Origin: Streptomyces genisteinicus
GTDB lineage: Bacteria; Actinomycetota; Actinomycetes; Streptomycetales; Streptomycetaceae
DNA length: 64,000 nt
Assembly (NCBI RefSeq): GCF_014489615.1
Contig: NZ_CP060825.1
Coordinates: forward strand, 5,564,001-5,628,000
Reading direction: 5' to 3'
Shown: piece by piece, positions 43,152 to 52,155 of the stretch
Layout: every line of letters starts with the position of its first letter
How positions within the stretch are numbered: position 1 is the stretch's first letter
Made by a program: the position numbers and the translations under genes
The notes under the pieces: generated by a model
The model's database searches: none
Seen by the model: only the letters and a program-made list of their open reading frames with translations
Told to the model about the DNA's origin: nothing

Positions 43152-44099
43152 GTGACGCTGCACCCCGAGATCGCCGCGTTCCTCGCCACCCGGCCGGCCC
43201 CGCCCGAGGGCCCGCTCGACCCCGCCGCCCTGCGCGCCGCCGACGAGGCGCACGTCGCCCCGCCCGGGGAGCGCCTGCCGCTGCACGCCGTCGAGGACAT
43301 GACGGCCATGACGCCCGCCGGCGGCGTACCGGTCCGCGTCTACACACCCGCCGAGTCCGAACGCCACGGCCTCCTCGTGTACTTCCACGGCGGCGCCTTC
43401 TTCCTCGGCAGCCTCGACACCCATGACCACGTCGCCCGCTCGCTGGCGAAGGAGACCGGCCTCAAGGTCGTCTCCGCCGGCTACCGCCTGGCACCCGAGG
43501 CGGCCTTCCCGGCCGGCCTCGACGACTGCTGCGCGGTCGTGCGCTGGGCGGCGGGGGACGGCAGCGGACTGGACTGGGACGGCACGACCCTGGCCGTCGC
43601 CGGCGACAGCTCCGGCGGCACCCTCGCCGCGGCCGTCGCCGCCCGCGCCCATGACGACGGCTTCGACCGGATCACCCACCAGATCCTCTACTACCCGTCG
43701 CTCGACCTGGACTTCGACGCCGACCGCTACCCGTCGCTGCGGGAGAACGCCGTCGGCTACGGTCTGGAGACCGCCGGACTGAAGCCGTTCAACGCGTTCT
43801 ACCTCGACAGCGGCGCCGATCCCGCCGACCCGCTCGTGTCGCCCGTCAAGCGGGCCGACCTCACCGGCCTGCCGCCGGCCCTGGTCGTCACCGCCGAACA
43901 CGACCCGATGCGCGACGAGGGCGAGCTCTACGGCGCCCGGCTGCGCGACGCAGGCGTCCCGGCGACGGTCAGCCGGTACGCGGGCGCGGGCCACGGCTTC
44001 GTCCAGCACTTCTCGTGGATCCCGGAGTACCACCGGGTCTTCGAGGAGACCGCCGCCTTCCTCGGCCGGCGCCGGACGGGCGGGGAGGGGACACCATGA
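43152..44099 (+). CDS. Alpha/beta hydrolase, HSL (GDXG) family
   Basis: 315 residues. Oxyanion-hole motif YFHGGAFFLGS, nucleophile GDSSGGT, an acidic residue in TAEHDPMRDEG and the catalytic His in GAGHGFVQHF form a complete triad. These are esterases/lipases acting on short acyl esters. GTG at 43152 four bases after the monooxygenase stop; its TGA overlaps the next ATG (ATGA). Confidence 0.9.
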   Translation: MTLHPEIAAFLATRPAPPEGPLDPAALRAADEAHVAPPGERLPLHAVEDMTAMTPAGGVPVRVYTPAESERHGLLVYFHGGAFFLGSLDTHDHVARSLAKETGLKVVSAGYRLAPEAAFPAGLDDCCAVVRWAAGDGSGLDWDGTTLAVAGDSSGGTLAAAVAARAHDDGFDRITHQILYYPSLDLDFDADRYPSLRENAVGYGLETAGLKPFNAFYLDSGADPADPLVSPVKRADLTGLPPALVVTAEHDPMRDEGELYGARLRDAGVPATVSRYAGAGHGFVQHFSWIPEYHRVFEETAAFLGRRRTGGEGTP

Positions 44100-45037
44100 C
44101 GCACGACCCGGTCGCCGTCCACCCCCTGGTCTCGCCGTGGGGCCGGTTCGGGCTGTACAGCTTCTTCATCGACGCGCCCGAACCGGCGATCGTCGACACC
44201 GGCATCGCCTCCTCGCCCGCCGAAGGCATGGCCCCCGCGCTCCGGGCCGCCGGACGCCGCATCGAGGACGTGCGGTGGATCCTGCTGACGCACGGTCACA
44301 TCGACCACGTCGGCGGCGCCCACGCCCTGTGGGAACTCACCGGACGCCGCGCCCGGGTCGTGATCCACGAGGCCGACGCGCCGATGCTCCGCTCGCGCCG
44401 CGCGCACGTCGAGGAGTACCTCGCCGGCCGGGGCCGGTACCTGGACGACCCCGGCGGCGAGGCGAGGGTGACGGCAGCCGCGAACGCCGTCATCTCCGGC
44501 GAGATGGAGCCCTCCCTGCTGGTGAGGGGCGGCGAGACGCTCTCCCTCGGCGGCGGCGTCACCGTGTCGGTCCACGCGGTCCCCGGCCACACCCCGGGCT
44601 CCGTCGCGTACGTCGTGGACGGGCAGCGCTCCGTCTTCACCGGCGACGCCGTCCAGGTGCACGGCGCCGCCAACGGCTTCCCCGGCTACACGGACCCCGC
44701 GGCCTACCGCGCGAGCCTGGAGCACCTGCGCGACGAGGTCCGCCCGCGCCGCCTCTACCTGGGGCACCCCTACCGCAGCGCCGACGGCACCCCGTACGGC
44801 GTCGAACTCGACGAGACGCAGGCCCGGGAGGCCGTCACCCGGAGTCTGGACATCGAGGAGCAGGTCGCCGCGGCCGCCCGCCGATGCCTGGCCGCGGGCC
44901 TGCGGCGGACGGACTCCCCGTACTCGCCGTTCGCCCCCGCCGCCGAGGAACTGGGCTACACCGGCGACCCGGCGCTTGAGCCGTCGCCGTTCTTCACCTC
45001 GATGCACGGCTACCGCCCGCGCAACCAGAACCCGTGA
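44096..45037 (+). CDS. Metallo-beta-lactamase-fold hydrolase
   Basis: 313 residues. LTHGHIDHVGG is the HxHxDH zinc motif; further ligands are VPGHTPGS, TGDAVQV and YLGHPY. The family covers thioesterases, lactonases (AHL-lactonase-like) and glyoxalases. It is the fourth hydrolytic enzyme in this operon, so the substrate probably carries several ester, lactone or thioester bonds, or the genes act in series. Confidence 0.9.
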   Translation: MTHDPVAVHPLVSPWGRFGLYSFFIDAPEPAIVDTGIASSPAEGMAPALRAAGRRIEDVRWILLTHGHIDHVGGAHALWELTGRRARVVIHEADAPMLRSRRAHVEEYLAGRGRYLDDPGGEARVTAAANAVISGEMEPSLLVRGGETLSLGGGVTVSVHAVPGHTPGSVAYVVDGQRSVFTGDAVQVHGAANGFPGYTDPAAYRASLEHLRDEVRPRRLYLGHPYRSADGTPYGVELDETQAREAVTRSLDIEEQVAAAARRCLAAGLRRTDSPYSPFAPAAEELGYTGDPALEPSPFFTSMHGYRPRNQNP

Positions 45038-45053
45038 CCAGGAGCACCCCCTC

Positions 45054-46793
45054 ATGACCGACCCCCGGACCATCCGCGCGGGCGCACGGAGCATCGCCGT
45101 CCGCAAGGACCTCCGTGTCCCGATGCGCGACGGTGTGACCCTCGCGGCCGACACCTACAGCGGCGTCGACGACATCCCCCGGCCCGCGCTCGTGGCCCTG
45201 AGCCCGTACGGCAAGGAGCTCCAGGCCCTCGCTCTGACCACCCCGCCGCAGCGCCGGCCCAGCCCCATGTGGGACGGCTGCATCGAGGCCGGCGACATCG
45301 CGCGCGTCGTCGAGGAGGGGTACGTCCACGTCATCGGCGACCTGCGGGGCTCCGGAGCCTCCGAGGGCGAGCACATCGGCAACTACAACGCCGGCGGTGT
45401 CCCGCTGGGCCAGGACGCCCACGACGTCATCGAGTGGGTCGCGGCCCAGCCCTGGTGCGACGGCAACGTCGGCATGATCGGCATCTCCTACTTCGGCTCG
45501 ATGCAGGTACTGGCCGCCGCCGAGCGCCCGCCGTCCCTCAAGGCGATCTTCGCCAGCGGCGGCCACTACGACTTCTACGAGACGACGTACCACGGCGGCG
45601 TCATGTGGTTCATGCCGCGTGCCGCCCGCGAGGGCCGCGGCGGCGACTCCGGCTGGGCCTTCACCGACCGGGTCAGGTCCCGCATGCTGGAGACGTACTC
45701 ACCCGAGGAGATCGCGAAGCGCGTCGCCGAACGCCTGGCCGACCCGGACGTGGCCGCCTGGCCCAACCTGGTCCATGTCCTCAACTACCCCGGGAACCAC
45801 GAGGCGTGGTTCGACATCGTGATGAACGAGCTCGACGGCGAGTGGTACGAGGAGCGCAACCCGATCACCCTCGCGCCGGGCATCGACATCCCGGTCTGGC
45901 TCCAGATCGACCAGGGCCGCGGCTGGACGACGGACGGCACCATCGAGCTGTACAAGGCGCTGAAGGGCCCCAAGAAGCTCGACATCGGCCCGTACCCGCC
46001 CATGCAGTCACGGCCCTTCGTCGAGGAGCACGACAAGATGTTCCGCTGGTACGCGTACTGGCTGAAGGGCATCGACAACGGGATCATGGACGAGCCGGCC
46101 GTCACCGTGCACGTCGAGGGCTCCCGGCAGTACGTCACCGGCGCCCAGTGGCCGCCGAAGGACGTCGAACACCGCGCGCTCCACCTGCGCCCCCGGCACA
46201 GGCTGTCCTTCGAGCCCGAGCCGATGGGCGCCGAGCACGCCGCCCCCGACGGCTTCTACCAGGCGCCGCTGACCGTCACCGACACGGTGCAGATCCTCAG
46301 CTGGTCCACCGAGCCGTTCACCGAGCCCACCGAGATGATCGGGCAGGGCGCGGCGCACCTGTTCGCCGAGATCGACCAGCCCGACACCAACTTCATCCTG
46401 CGCCTGTGGGACGAAGCCCCGGGCGGCAGGCGGCAGTTGGTCACGACCGCCTATCTCAAGGCGTCGCACCGCGAGCTGGACGAGGAGCGCACCACCGAGG
46501 GAGACCCGTACCACCCGCACACCCGGGCGGTGCCGGTCGAGCCGGGGAGGATCGAGGAGTACGTGCTGCGGGTCTACCCGTTCGCGGCGACCTTCCTGCC
46601 GGGTCACCGGCTGGTCGCGGAGCTGTCCAACGACGAGCCGTTGGCCGACGAGCACAACGCGCTGCTGCCGCCCGACGCCTTCCATCTGCCGGTGGGCCGT
46701 CCCGTCACCCACAAGATCTACCGGGACGCGGAGCATCCTTCCCGTCTGGTGCTGCCGTTCACGACGACGGGGGCGGGGGACGCGAGCCGGTAG
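45054..46793 (+). CDS. CocE/NonD-family hydrolase
   Basis: 579 residues. N-terminal alpha/beta-hydrolase domain with nucleophile IGISYFGSMQ (GxSYxG), then a C-terminal jelly-roll domain (about 430-575), as in cocaine esterase CocE and X-Pro dipeptidyl peptidase. Acts on esters or amides. AGGAG 9 bases before the ATG. Last gene of the operon; the gap that follows carries the MITE-like element. Confidence 0.9.
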   Translation: MTDPRTIRAGARSIAVRKDLRVPMRDGVTLAADTYSGVDDIPRPALVALSPYGKELQALALTTPPQRRPSPMWDGCIEAGDIARVVEEGYVHVIGDLRGSGASEGEHIGNYNAGGVPLGQDAHDVIEWVAAQPWCDGNVGMIGISYFGSMQVLAAAERPPSLKAIFASGGHYDFYETTYHGGVMWFMPRAAREGRGGDSGWAFTDRVRSRMLETYSPEEIAKRVAERLADPDVAAWPNLVHVLNYPGNHEAWFDIVMNELDGEWYEERNPITLAPGIDIPVWLQIDQGRGWTTDGTIELYKALKGPKKLDIGPYPPMQSRPFVEEHDKMFRWYAYWLKGIDNGIMDEPAVTVHVEGSRQYVTGAQWPPKDVEHRALHLRPRHRLSFEPEPMGAEHAAPDGFYQAPLTVTDTVQILSWSTEPFTEPTEMIGQGAAHLFAEIDQPDTNFILRLWDEAPGGRRQLVTTAYLKASHRELDEERTTEGDPYHPHTRAVPVEPGRIEEYVLRVYPFAATFLPGHRLVAELSNDEPLADEHNALLPPDAFHLPVGRPVTHKIYRDAEHPSRLVLPFTTTGAGDASR

Positions 46794-46824
46794 CGGACAG
46801 CGCCCGGGCGGCGGGCAGTGGCCC

Positions 46825-47001
46825 AGGCCTTGTCTGACAAATGGCGCCGTCCGCCCGGAGGGCGGGGCGCGCGGCGTCCGGTGCGTGCGATCGCAAGGCG
46901 GAGGATCATCCTCGTACTGGGTGTACTCGGATGACTCCGACAACGCAGCGAGGGTGCGTGCCGGGCGTCGCGCGCCAGGCGGGATTTGTCAGACAAGGCC
47001 T
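46825..47001. mobile_element. MITE-like element, 177 bp, with 18-bp perfect inverted repeats
   Basis: Terminal repeats AGGCCTTGTCTGACAAAT (46825-46842) and its exact reverse complement (46984-47001). There is no coding capacity inside. An interior imperfect palindrome (TCATCC-TCGTAC ... GTGTAC-TCGGATGA, about 46908-46931) gives it a secondary structure. The ends resemble those of IS5-type elements, which could mobilise it; possible flanking CCAG/CTAG would be an imperfect target duplication. Confidence 0.75.
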
Positions 47002-47131
47002 AGTCTCCGGGGCGCCGGCGCCCCGGGCGCGGTCCGCTACCGGGGGTGCCTGCTCATCCGTAAGGAAGGCTATGGTGTTGCGCAGGAAAGAGTAAATTGT
47101 CCTTTTCTGTGGAGGGTGGCACGTTGATGGG

Positions 47132-48118
47132 GTGAACCGCTACTCCACCTCCCCGCGCCTCCTCGCCCTGGCGGGCACCGTCGTGCTGTGGGCCTCCGCC
47201 TTCCCTGCCATCCGGGTCGCCGTCGAAGGGCTCGGCCCGGCCGCCCTGTCCTTCCTCCGGCTCGCCGTCGCGGCGGTCGCCCTGCTGGTCATCGCCCCGT
47301 TCGCCGGCGTCCGCCTGCCCCGGAGGCGAGACCTTCCCCTCGTCGCCCTGTGCGGGCTGAGCGGGATGACCGCCTATCAGATCCTGCTCAACTGGGGGGA
47401 GGTGCACGTCGAGGCGGGCACCGCCAGCCTGCTGATCTCCGTCGCCCCGGTGTTCAGCGTCCTGCTCGCCGCCGTCTTCCTCTCCGAGCGGCTGACCCGC
47501 AACGTCGTCGCCGGAAGCGCCGTCGCCCTCGGCGGGACCGCGCTGGTCACCCTGGCCGAGGGGTTCGCCGGCTTCAGCCTCGCCTCCCTCGCCGTGCTGG
47601 CGGCCGCCCTCGTCCAGGGTGTGTACCACTTCGCCGGCAAGCCGCTGCTGCGGCACCGCAGCGGCCTGGAGCTGGCCACCTACGCCATGGTCGCGGGAAC
47701 CGTCTTCGCGCTGCCGCTCCTGCCCGGGACGGTCGGGGCGGTCGCGGACGCCCCGGCCGGCGCCCTGTGGGCCGCGGTCTTCCTGGGCCTGCTGCCCTCC
47801 GCACTCGGCTTCGTCATCTGGGGCTACGCCGTCGCCCGGTCGTCCGTGGCGGCCTCCACCGGCGCCCTGTACCTGGTGCCGCCCGTGGCACTGCTGGTGT
47901 CGTTCGTCTGGCTGGGCGAGACCCCGCACCCGCTCGAACTGCTCGGCGGCGCCGTGGCCGTGGCCGGAGTGGTGCTGATCAACCGCCGCGGGGCGGCAGG
48001 CCCGGGCCCGGAGCCGGGTGCCCGCGCCGCGGAGCCGGCCGCCCGACCGGACGCGGACCGGCCCGTCCGCTTCCTCCAGCCTGCCGTGCGGCGCCCGTCC
48101 GGTGCGCCGCACGGATGA
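47132..48118 (+). CDS. EamA/DMT-family permease
   Basis: 328 residues with ten membrane helices in two EamA repeats (about 10-140 and 150-285; SFLRLAVAAVALLV and LGLLPSALGFVIWGYA). Family members export amino acids or metabolites. The C-terminal tail (about 290-328) is Pro/Arg-rich and cytoplasmic. GTG start with a weak site. The next gene, a LysR regulator 36 bases downstream, may control it. Confidence 0.88.
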   Translation: MNRYSTSPRLLALAGTVVLWASAFPAIRVAVEGLGPAALSFLRLAVAAVALLVIAPFAGVRLPRRRDLPLVALCGLSGMTAYQILLNWGEVHVEAGTASLLISVAPVFSVLLAAVFLSERLTRNVVAGSAVALGGTALVTLAEGFAGFSLASLAVLAAALVQGVYHFAGKPLLRHRSGLELATYAMVAGTVFALPLLPGTVGAVADAPAGALWAAVFLGLLPSALGFVIWGYAVARSSVAASTGALYLVPPVALLVSFVWLGETPHPLELLGGAVAVAGVVLINRRGAAGPGPEPGARAAEPAARPDADRPVRFLQPAVRRPSGAPHG

Positions 48119-48154
48119 TGCTCGGAGCCGACCAGACCCCGGGAAGGGAAGATC

Positions 48155-49084
48155 ATGCTCGACGTCCGCCGTCTGAGGATCCTGCACCACCTGGCCACCT
48201 ACGGGACGGTCGCCGCCACGGCCGACGTCCTCCACCTGACAGCGCCGGCGGTGTCGCAGCAGTTGTCCGTCCTGGAGCGCGAAGCCGGAGTGCCCGTCGT
48301 CGAGAAGAGCGGGCGAACCTTGCGTCTGACGCCCGCGGGGGAGCTCCTCGTGGCGCACGCGGAGGTGATCCTGGCCGACCTGGCGGCCGCGGAGTCGGAC
48401 CTTCAGGCGCTCAAGGGAGGGCGCCACGGGCTGATCCGGGTGGCCGCGTTCGCCTCCGCCGCGCGGACGCTGTTTCCCGAGGTCTACCGGCTGCTCGCCG
48501 AGCAGACGGACCAGCAGGCCCGCACGCTCACCGTGCACCTGGTCGAGCAGGAGCCCGACCCCGCCATGGAGGCCTTGAAGAGACGTCAGGTCGACGTGGT
48601 CCTGGCGCACAGCTACTCCGTGCTGCCGCGCAACTTCCCCGACAACAGCCGGCAGGAGGTGCTTCTGGAGGATCCGGTCCTGCTCTGCCTGCCGGCCGCT
48701 CAGGCGCGGCGCATGGAACTCGAGCCGGGGCAGCCGGCGGACCTGACCCGGCTGGCGGGCGAGGCGTGGCTGACACCGGGACCGGAGAGCTCCTGCTACC
48801 AGATGATCCAGCGGACCTGCGGGGTCGCGGGCTTCGTCCCCGAGATCCGCGTCCGCAGCAGCGACTTCTCGGTGCTGCTGTCGCTCGTGGCGGCCGGGGC
48901 GGGCGTCGCGCTCGTCCCCCGGCTGGCGATCGGCGAACAGCAGGGCATCAGCGTGCACCCGCTCACCGCCCCGGTCACCCGTACGGTCTTCACGGTCATC
49001 CGCACCGGCACCGCCCGCAGACCGGACGTGCACACGCTGAGCGCCCTGCTGAGGCAGGCGGCCGCCACCGCCTCGACGAGGTGA
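48155..49084 (+). CDS. LysR-family regulator
   Basis: 309 residues. N-terminal wHTH (MLDVRRLRILHHLATYGTVAATADVLHLTAPAVSQQLSVLE) and a substrate-binding domain (about 90-300) with a typical LysR effector fold (SVLLSLVAAGAGVALVP). Its DNA-binding domain is of the ArgP/IciA-like variant. It follows the EamA gene on the same strand, so control is probably of that exporter. ATG with AGGGAAG upstream. Confidence 0.9.
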   Translation: MLDVRRLRILHHLATYGTVAATADVLHLTAPAVSQQLSVLEREAGVPVVEKSGRTLRLTPAGELLVAHAEVILADLAAAESDLQALKGGRHGLIRVAAFASAARTLFPEVYRLLAEQTDQQARTLTVHLVEQEPDPAMEALKRRQVDVVLAHSYSVLPRNFPDNSRQEVLLEDPVLLCLPAAQARRMELEPGQPADLTRLAGEAWLTPGPESSCYQMIQRTCGVAGFVPEIRVRSSDFSVLLSLVAAGAGVALVPRLAIGEQQGISVHPLTAPVTRTVFTVIRTGTARRPDVHTLSALLRQAAATASTR

Positions 49085-49149
49085 CCGCCCGGCGGGGGCG
49101 GCCGGCCCCGGACGGCGGCACCTCCGGCACGCGACGCCCCCTCGCCGTT

Positions 49150-49181
49150 CCGCGCCCGCACCCCTCGGGGTGCGGGCGCGG
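49150..49181. terminator. Bidirectional terminator, 15-bp stem
   Basis: Perfect arms 49150-49164 and 49167-49181 with a TC centre, between the LysR gene (+) and the convergent AbgT gene (-). Confidence 0.85.
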
Positions 49182-49237
49182 ACGCCCCGGGCGGGGAGCC
49201 CGGTCCGTGTCGGCCGGGCGTGCGCGGGGGCGGCGGC

Positions 49238-50824
49238 TCAGGGCGTGCGGATCGACGCCCCCGGACCGAGGGGGAGGTCCAGGCCGTAGAAGACGCCGAG
49301 CACCGCCAGCCAGGCCACCAGGAAGGGCACGACGAACACCGCCAGCCGGGAGAGCAGCGAACCCAGTTGCGCCCCGGGTTCGTACCTCCGCAGAACCGTC
49401 AGGAGGAGGAACACGTACGGGTTGAGCGGGGTGATCATCTGGGTGGCCGAGTCGCCGATGCGGAACGCGGCCTGGGTGACCGCCGGTTCCATGCCGAGCA
49501 GCATGAACGCGGGGACGAACACGGGCGCGACCAGCGACCACAGCGCCGAGCCCGAGGTGATGAACAGGTTGAGCAGGCACACCAGCAGCACGAAGGCGAG
49601 CAGACCCAGGTATCCGGTCAGGCCGACCGACTCCAGCAGGGCCGCGCCCTCGACCGCGAGCAGCGTCCCGAGGTTGGTCCAGTCGAAGACGCCGATCACC
49701 TGGGCGATCACGAGGATCAGCACGATGTACGCGGACATCCCGGTGATCGCCTCGGCCATCATCCGGGGCACGTCCTCGAAACGGACGACTGTCTTCACGG
49801 TACGGCCGTACACGGCACCGGCCAGTAGGAACGCCACGAACAGCAGCGGTACGACGCCGCTCAGCACCGGCGAGGGCACCAGTGCGCCGCCCTCGCCGCG
49901 CAGCGGGGAGCCGGGCAGCAGCCAGCAGGTGACGACGACCGCGGCGTAGGCGAGGACCGCGAGACCCGCGCGGCGCATCCCGGTGCGCTGGAGCGGGGTG
50001 ACCTCGGTGGTCACCACCGGTCCGCCGTCGTCCTCCGGAGTGGTGGGAGTGGCCGGAGTGGCCGGAGTGGCCGGCGCCTCCTCGGGCTGCGGGAGGCGGG
50101 GCTCCAGGACGCGCGAGATGAGGAAGCCGCCGATGGCGGCGAGCACGACACTGGCCGCGGCCGTGTAGAAGTAGTTGATCAGGATGTGCGTGGGGGCGTC
50201 GGCACCCTGCGGCAGCACCTGGGCGGCCTGGTGCGTGATGCCGGTGTAGAGCGCGTCCAGGGCGCCGATGGTGAACCCCGCCGCGTACCCGGCGCACACG
50301 CACGCGAAGCCGCCGATGAGGCCGGCGACCGGATTGCGCCCCGCGTTCTTGAACACCAGGGCGGCCAGCGGCGGGATCACCAGGATCGCCACGTCGCTCA
50401 TCAGGTGCGCCTGCGCGGAGACGAACGCGACCAGGTACGGCAGGAGCGCGCGGGGAGCCCGTGCGATGGAGGCCCGTACGACGGTCTCCAGCAGCCCGCT
50501 CCGCTCGGCGACGCCGACGGCCGCCATCATCAGCAGGACGGTGCCCAGCGACGGGAAGCCCGTGAAGTTGGGGATGAAGTTCTCCAGGAGCCACACCACT
50601 CCGTCCCCGGTGAACACCCCCTTCACCGCGACCGTCTCGTCCTCGCCGGGGATGCGCACCGTCGCCCCGGTCGCGGCGAGGGCGGTGGACACCGCGCCCA
50701 CGACGACGAACAGCCCCAGGAAGAGCAGCACCGGATGCGGCAGCCGGTTGCCGACCCGCTCGATCCCGGACATGGCCTTGTCGACGAAGCCGTGCCGCGT
50801 GCCGGCCGGCGCCTGGACGCTCAT
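49238..50824 (-). CDS. AbgT-family transporter
   Basis: 528 residues with about 12 helices. AbgT proteins import p-aminobenzoyl-glutamate or export antifolates. The segments FIPNFTGFPSLGTVLLMMAAVGVAERSG, AHLMSDVAILVIPPLAALVF and IGDSATQMITPLNPY are family-typical. A cytoplasmic loop (about residue 250) has an ATP-ATP-ATP-TTP tandem repeat from a GGAGTGGCC DNA repeat. ATG at 50824 overlaps the stop of the upstream amidohydrolase gene, so the two are co-translated and likely share a substrate such as an aminoacyl or imide compound. Confidence 0.9.
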   Translation of the reverse strand: MSVQAPAGTRHGFVDKAMSGIERVGNRLPHPVLLFLGLFVVVGAVSTALAATGATVRIPGEDETVAVKGVFTGDGVVWLLENFIPNFTGFPSLGTVLLMMAAVGVAERSGLLETVVRASIARAPRALLPYLVAFVSAQAHLMSDVAILVIPPLAALVFKNAGRNPVAGLIGGFACVCAGYAAGFTIGALDALYTGITHQAAQVLPQGADAPTHILINYFYTAAASVVLAAIGGFLISRVLEPRLPQPEEAPATPATPATPTTPEDDGGPVVTTEVTPLQRTGMRRAGLAVLAYAAVVVTCWLLPGSPLRGEGGALVPSPVLSGVVPLLFVAFLLAGAVYGRTVKTVVRFEDVPRMMAEAITGMSAYIVLILVIAQVIGVFDWTNLGTLLAVEGAALLESVGLTGYLGLLAFVLLVCLLNLFITSGSALWSLVAPVFVPAFMLLGMEPAVTQAAFRIGDSATQMITPLNPYVFLLLTVLRRYEPGAQLGSLLSRLAVFVVPFLVAWLAVLGVFYGLDLPLGPGASIRTP

Positions 50825-52059
50825 GCGCCCAGTCCGTTCTTGCGGATCTCGCCCGCCTGCGCGACGAGGACGACGTTGGCGGGGTCGGCGAGCAGCGCGA
50901 TGTCGGCGAGCGGGTCGCCCTCGCACAGCACCAGGTCGGCGCGCTTGCCCGGTTCGAGGGTGCCGGTCTCGCCGTCCAGACCGAGGAGTTCGGCGGCGGT
51001 GCGGGTGCCCGCGGTGATCGCCTGGAGCGGGGTCATGCCGAGGGCGACGAGGTGCGTCAGCTCGCGCAGGTTCCGCCCGTGCGGCACCATCGCAGCGTCG
51101 GTGCCCATGGCGATCCGCACGCCCTCCGCGATCGCCGCCGAGATGTTCTCCTTGGTGATCGACGACCAGCGCACCTTCTTCTCGTAGTGGTGCGGCTCCA
51201 TCGTGGCCTTGTCGATGCCGTCGAACACGGTCGAGAGGGTCGGTACGACGAAGGTGCCCCGCTCGCCTGCCAGTTCGCGCGCCCGGGCGGTCATTCCGTA
51301 GCCGTGCTCGACGCTGGTGACGCCGCCGCGGATGGCGTTGAGGATGCCCGCGGTGCCCTGGGCGTGGGCGGCGACGGGACGGCCCCCGTGACGGGCCACC
51401 TCCTCGACGACCGTGCGGATCTCCTCCTCCGTGAGGCCCTCGTCGTCGGGCTGGTCGTAGGGGCTGCTCATGCCGCCGGTGGCGCAGACCTTGATGACGT
51501 CGGCGCCCGAGCGCAGCAGCCTCCGCACCGCGAGCCGCACCTCGTCCGGGGTGTCGGCGATCTCCCCCATGCCGGAGCTGGGGTCGAAGCCGCACTCGGA
51601 GGTGAAGTCGGCGTGGCCGCCGGTGTGGCTGAGGATGCGGACGGCCGTGTGGATCCGGGGGCCCTCGGTGAGGCCCCGTTCGACGGCCGTGCGGTATCCG
51701 GCGGGAAGCCCGCCCAGGTCACGGACGGTGGTCACACCGGCGTGCAGCGTGGCGCGCAGCCGCTCGGCGGTGCGGAAGACCTCGACCGTGGAGTCCTGCT
51801 CGAAACGCCGGACCATCTGCCGCGCGGACTCCACGCCCAGATGCACATGCGTGTCGATGAAACCCGGCAGCAGGGTGCGCCCGCCGGCGTCCACGGTGCG
51901 GGCCGCCGGGCCGGCGGGCGCCCGGTCGCCGGGACCCGCGTGGACGACGAGGCCGTCGCCGCCGACGACGAGCGTGGCGTCCTCGACGGGGGCGGCGCCG
52001 GTGCCGTCGACCAGGCGGGCGCCGGTGATGACCAGGGAGAAAGGCTGTTCGTGACTCAT
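50821..52059 (-). CDS. Metal-dependent amidohydrolase (imidazolonepropionase/prolidase-like)
   Basis: 412 residues. HVHLG (about 73-77), the metal-bridging Lys in SGADVIKVCATGG, PVAAHAQG, VEHGYG and MGTDAAM complete the ligand set of a binuclear amidohydrolase. Related enzymes cleave Xaa-Pro or N-acyl amino acids and cyclic amides. ATG at 52059; it heads a two-gene operon with the AbgT transporter and is divergent from a Lrp-type regulator. A substrate with an amide bond such as p-aminobenzoyl-glutamate fits the pair (inference). Confidence 0.88.
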   Translation of the reverse strand: MSHEQPFSLVITGARLVDGTGAAPVEDATLVVGGDGLVVHAGPGDRAPAGPAARTVDAGGRTLLPGFIDTHVHLGVESARQMVRRFEQDSTVEVFRTAERLRATLHAGVTTVRDLGGLPAGYRTAVERGLTEGPRIHTAVRILSHTGGHADFTSECGFDPSSGMGEIADTPDEVRLAVRRLLRSGADVIKVCATGGMSSPYDQPDDEGLTEEEIRTVVEEVARHGGRPVAAHAQGTAGILNAIRGGVTSVEHGYGMTARARELAGERGTFVVPTLSTVFDGIDKATMEPHHYEKKVRWSSITKENISAAIAEGVRIAMGTDAAMVPHGRNLRELTHLVALGMTPLQAITAGTRTAAELLGLDGETGTLEPGKRADLVLCEGDPLADIALLADPANVVLVAQAGEIRKNGLGA

Positions 52060-52155
52060 GGGCGAACACCGTCGCGATCCGCGATGACGGATGCGTAAAA
52101 TCGCAGGAAACCGTCGTCGAAACGCCTCTGGCGCAGGATTCCGGTCACCTGGCCC
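52060..52155. promoter_or_regulatory. Divergent promoter between amidohydrolase and Lrp-type regulator
   Basis: 96 bases. A TGCG-N6-CGCA dyad (52092-52105, with TAAAAT in the spacer) is a candidate regulator-binding site. The spacer is the most AT-rich stretch of the region. Confidence 0.4.
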
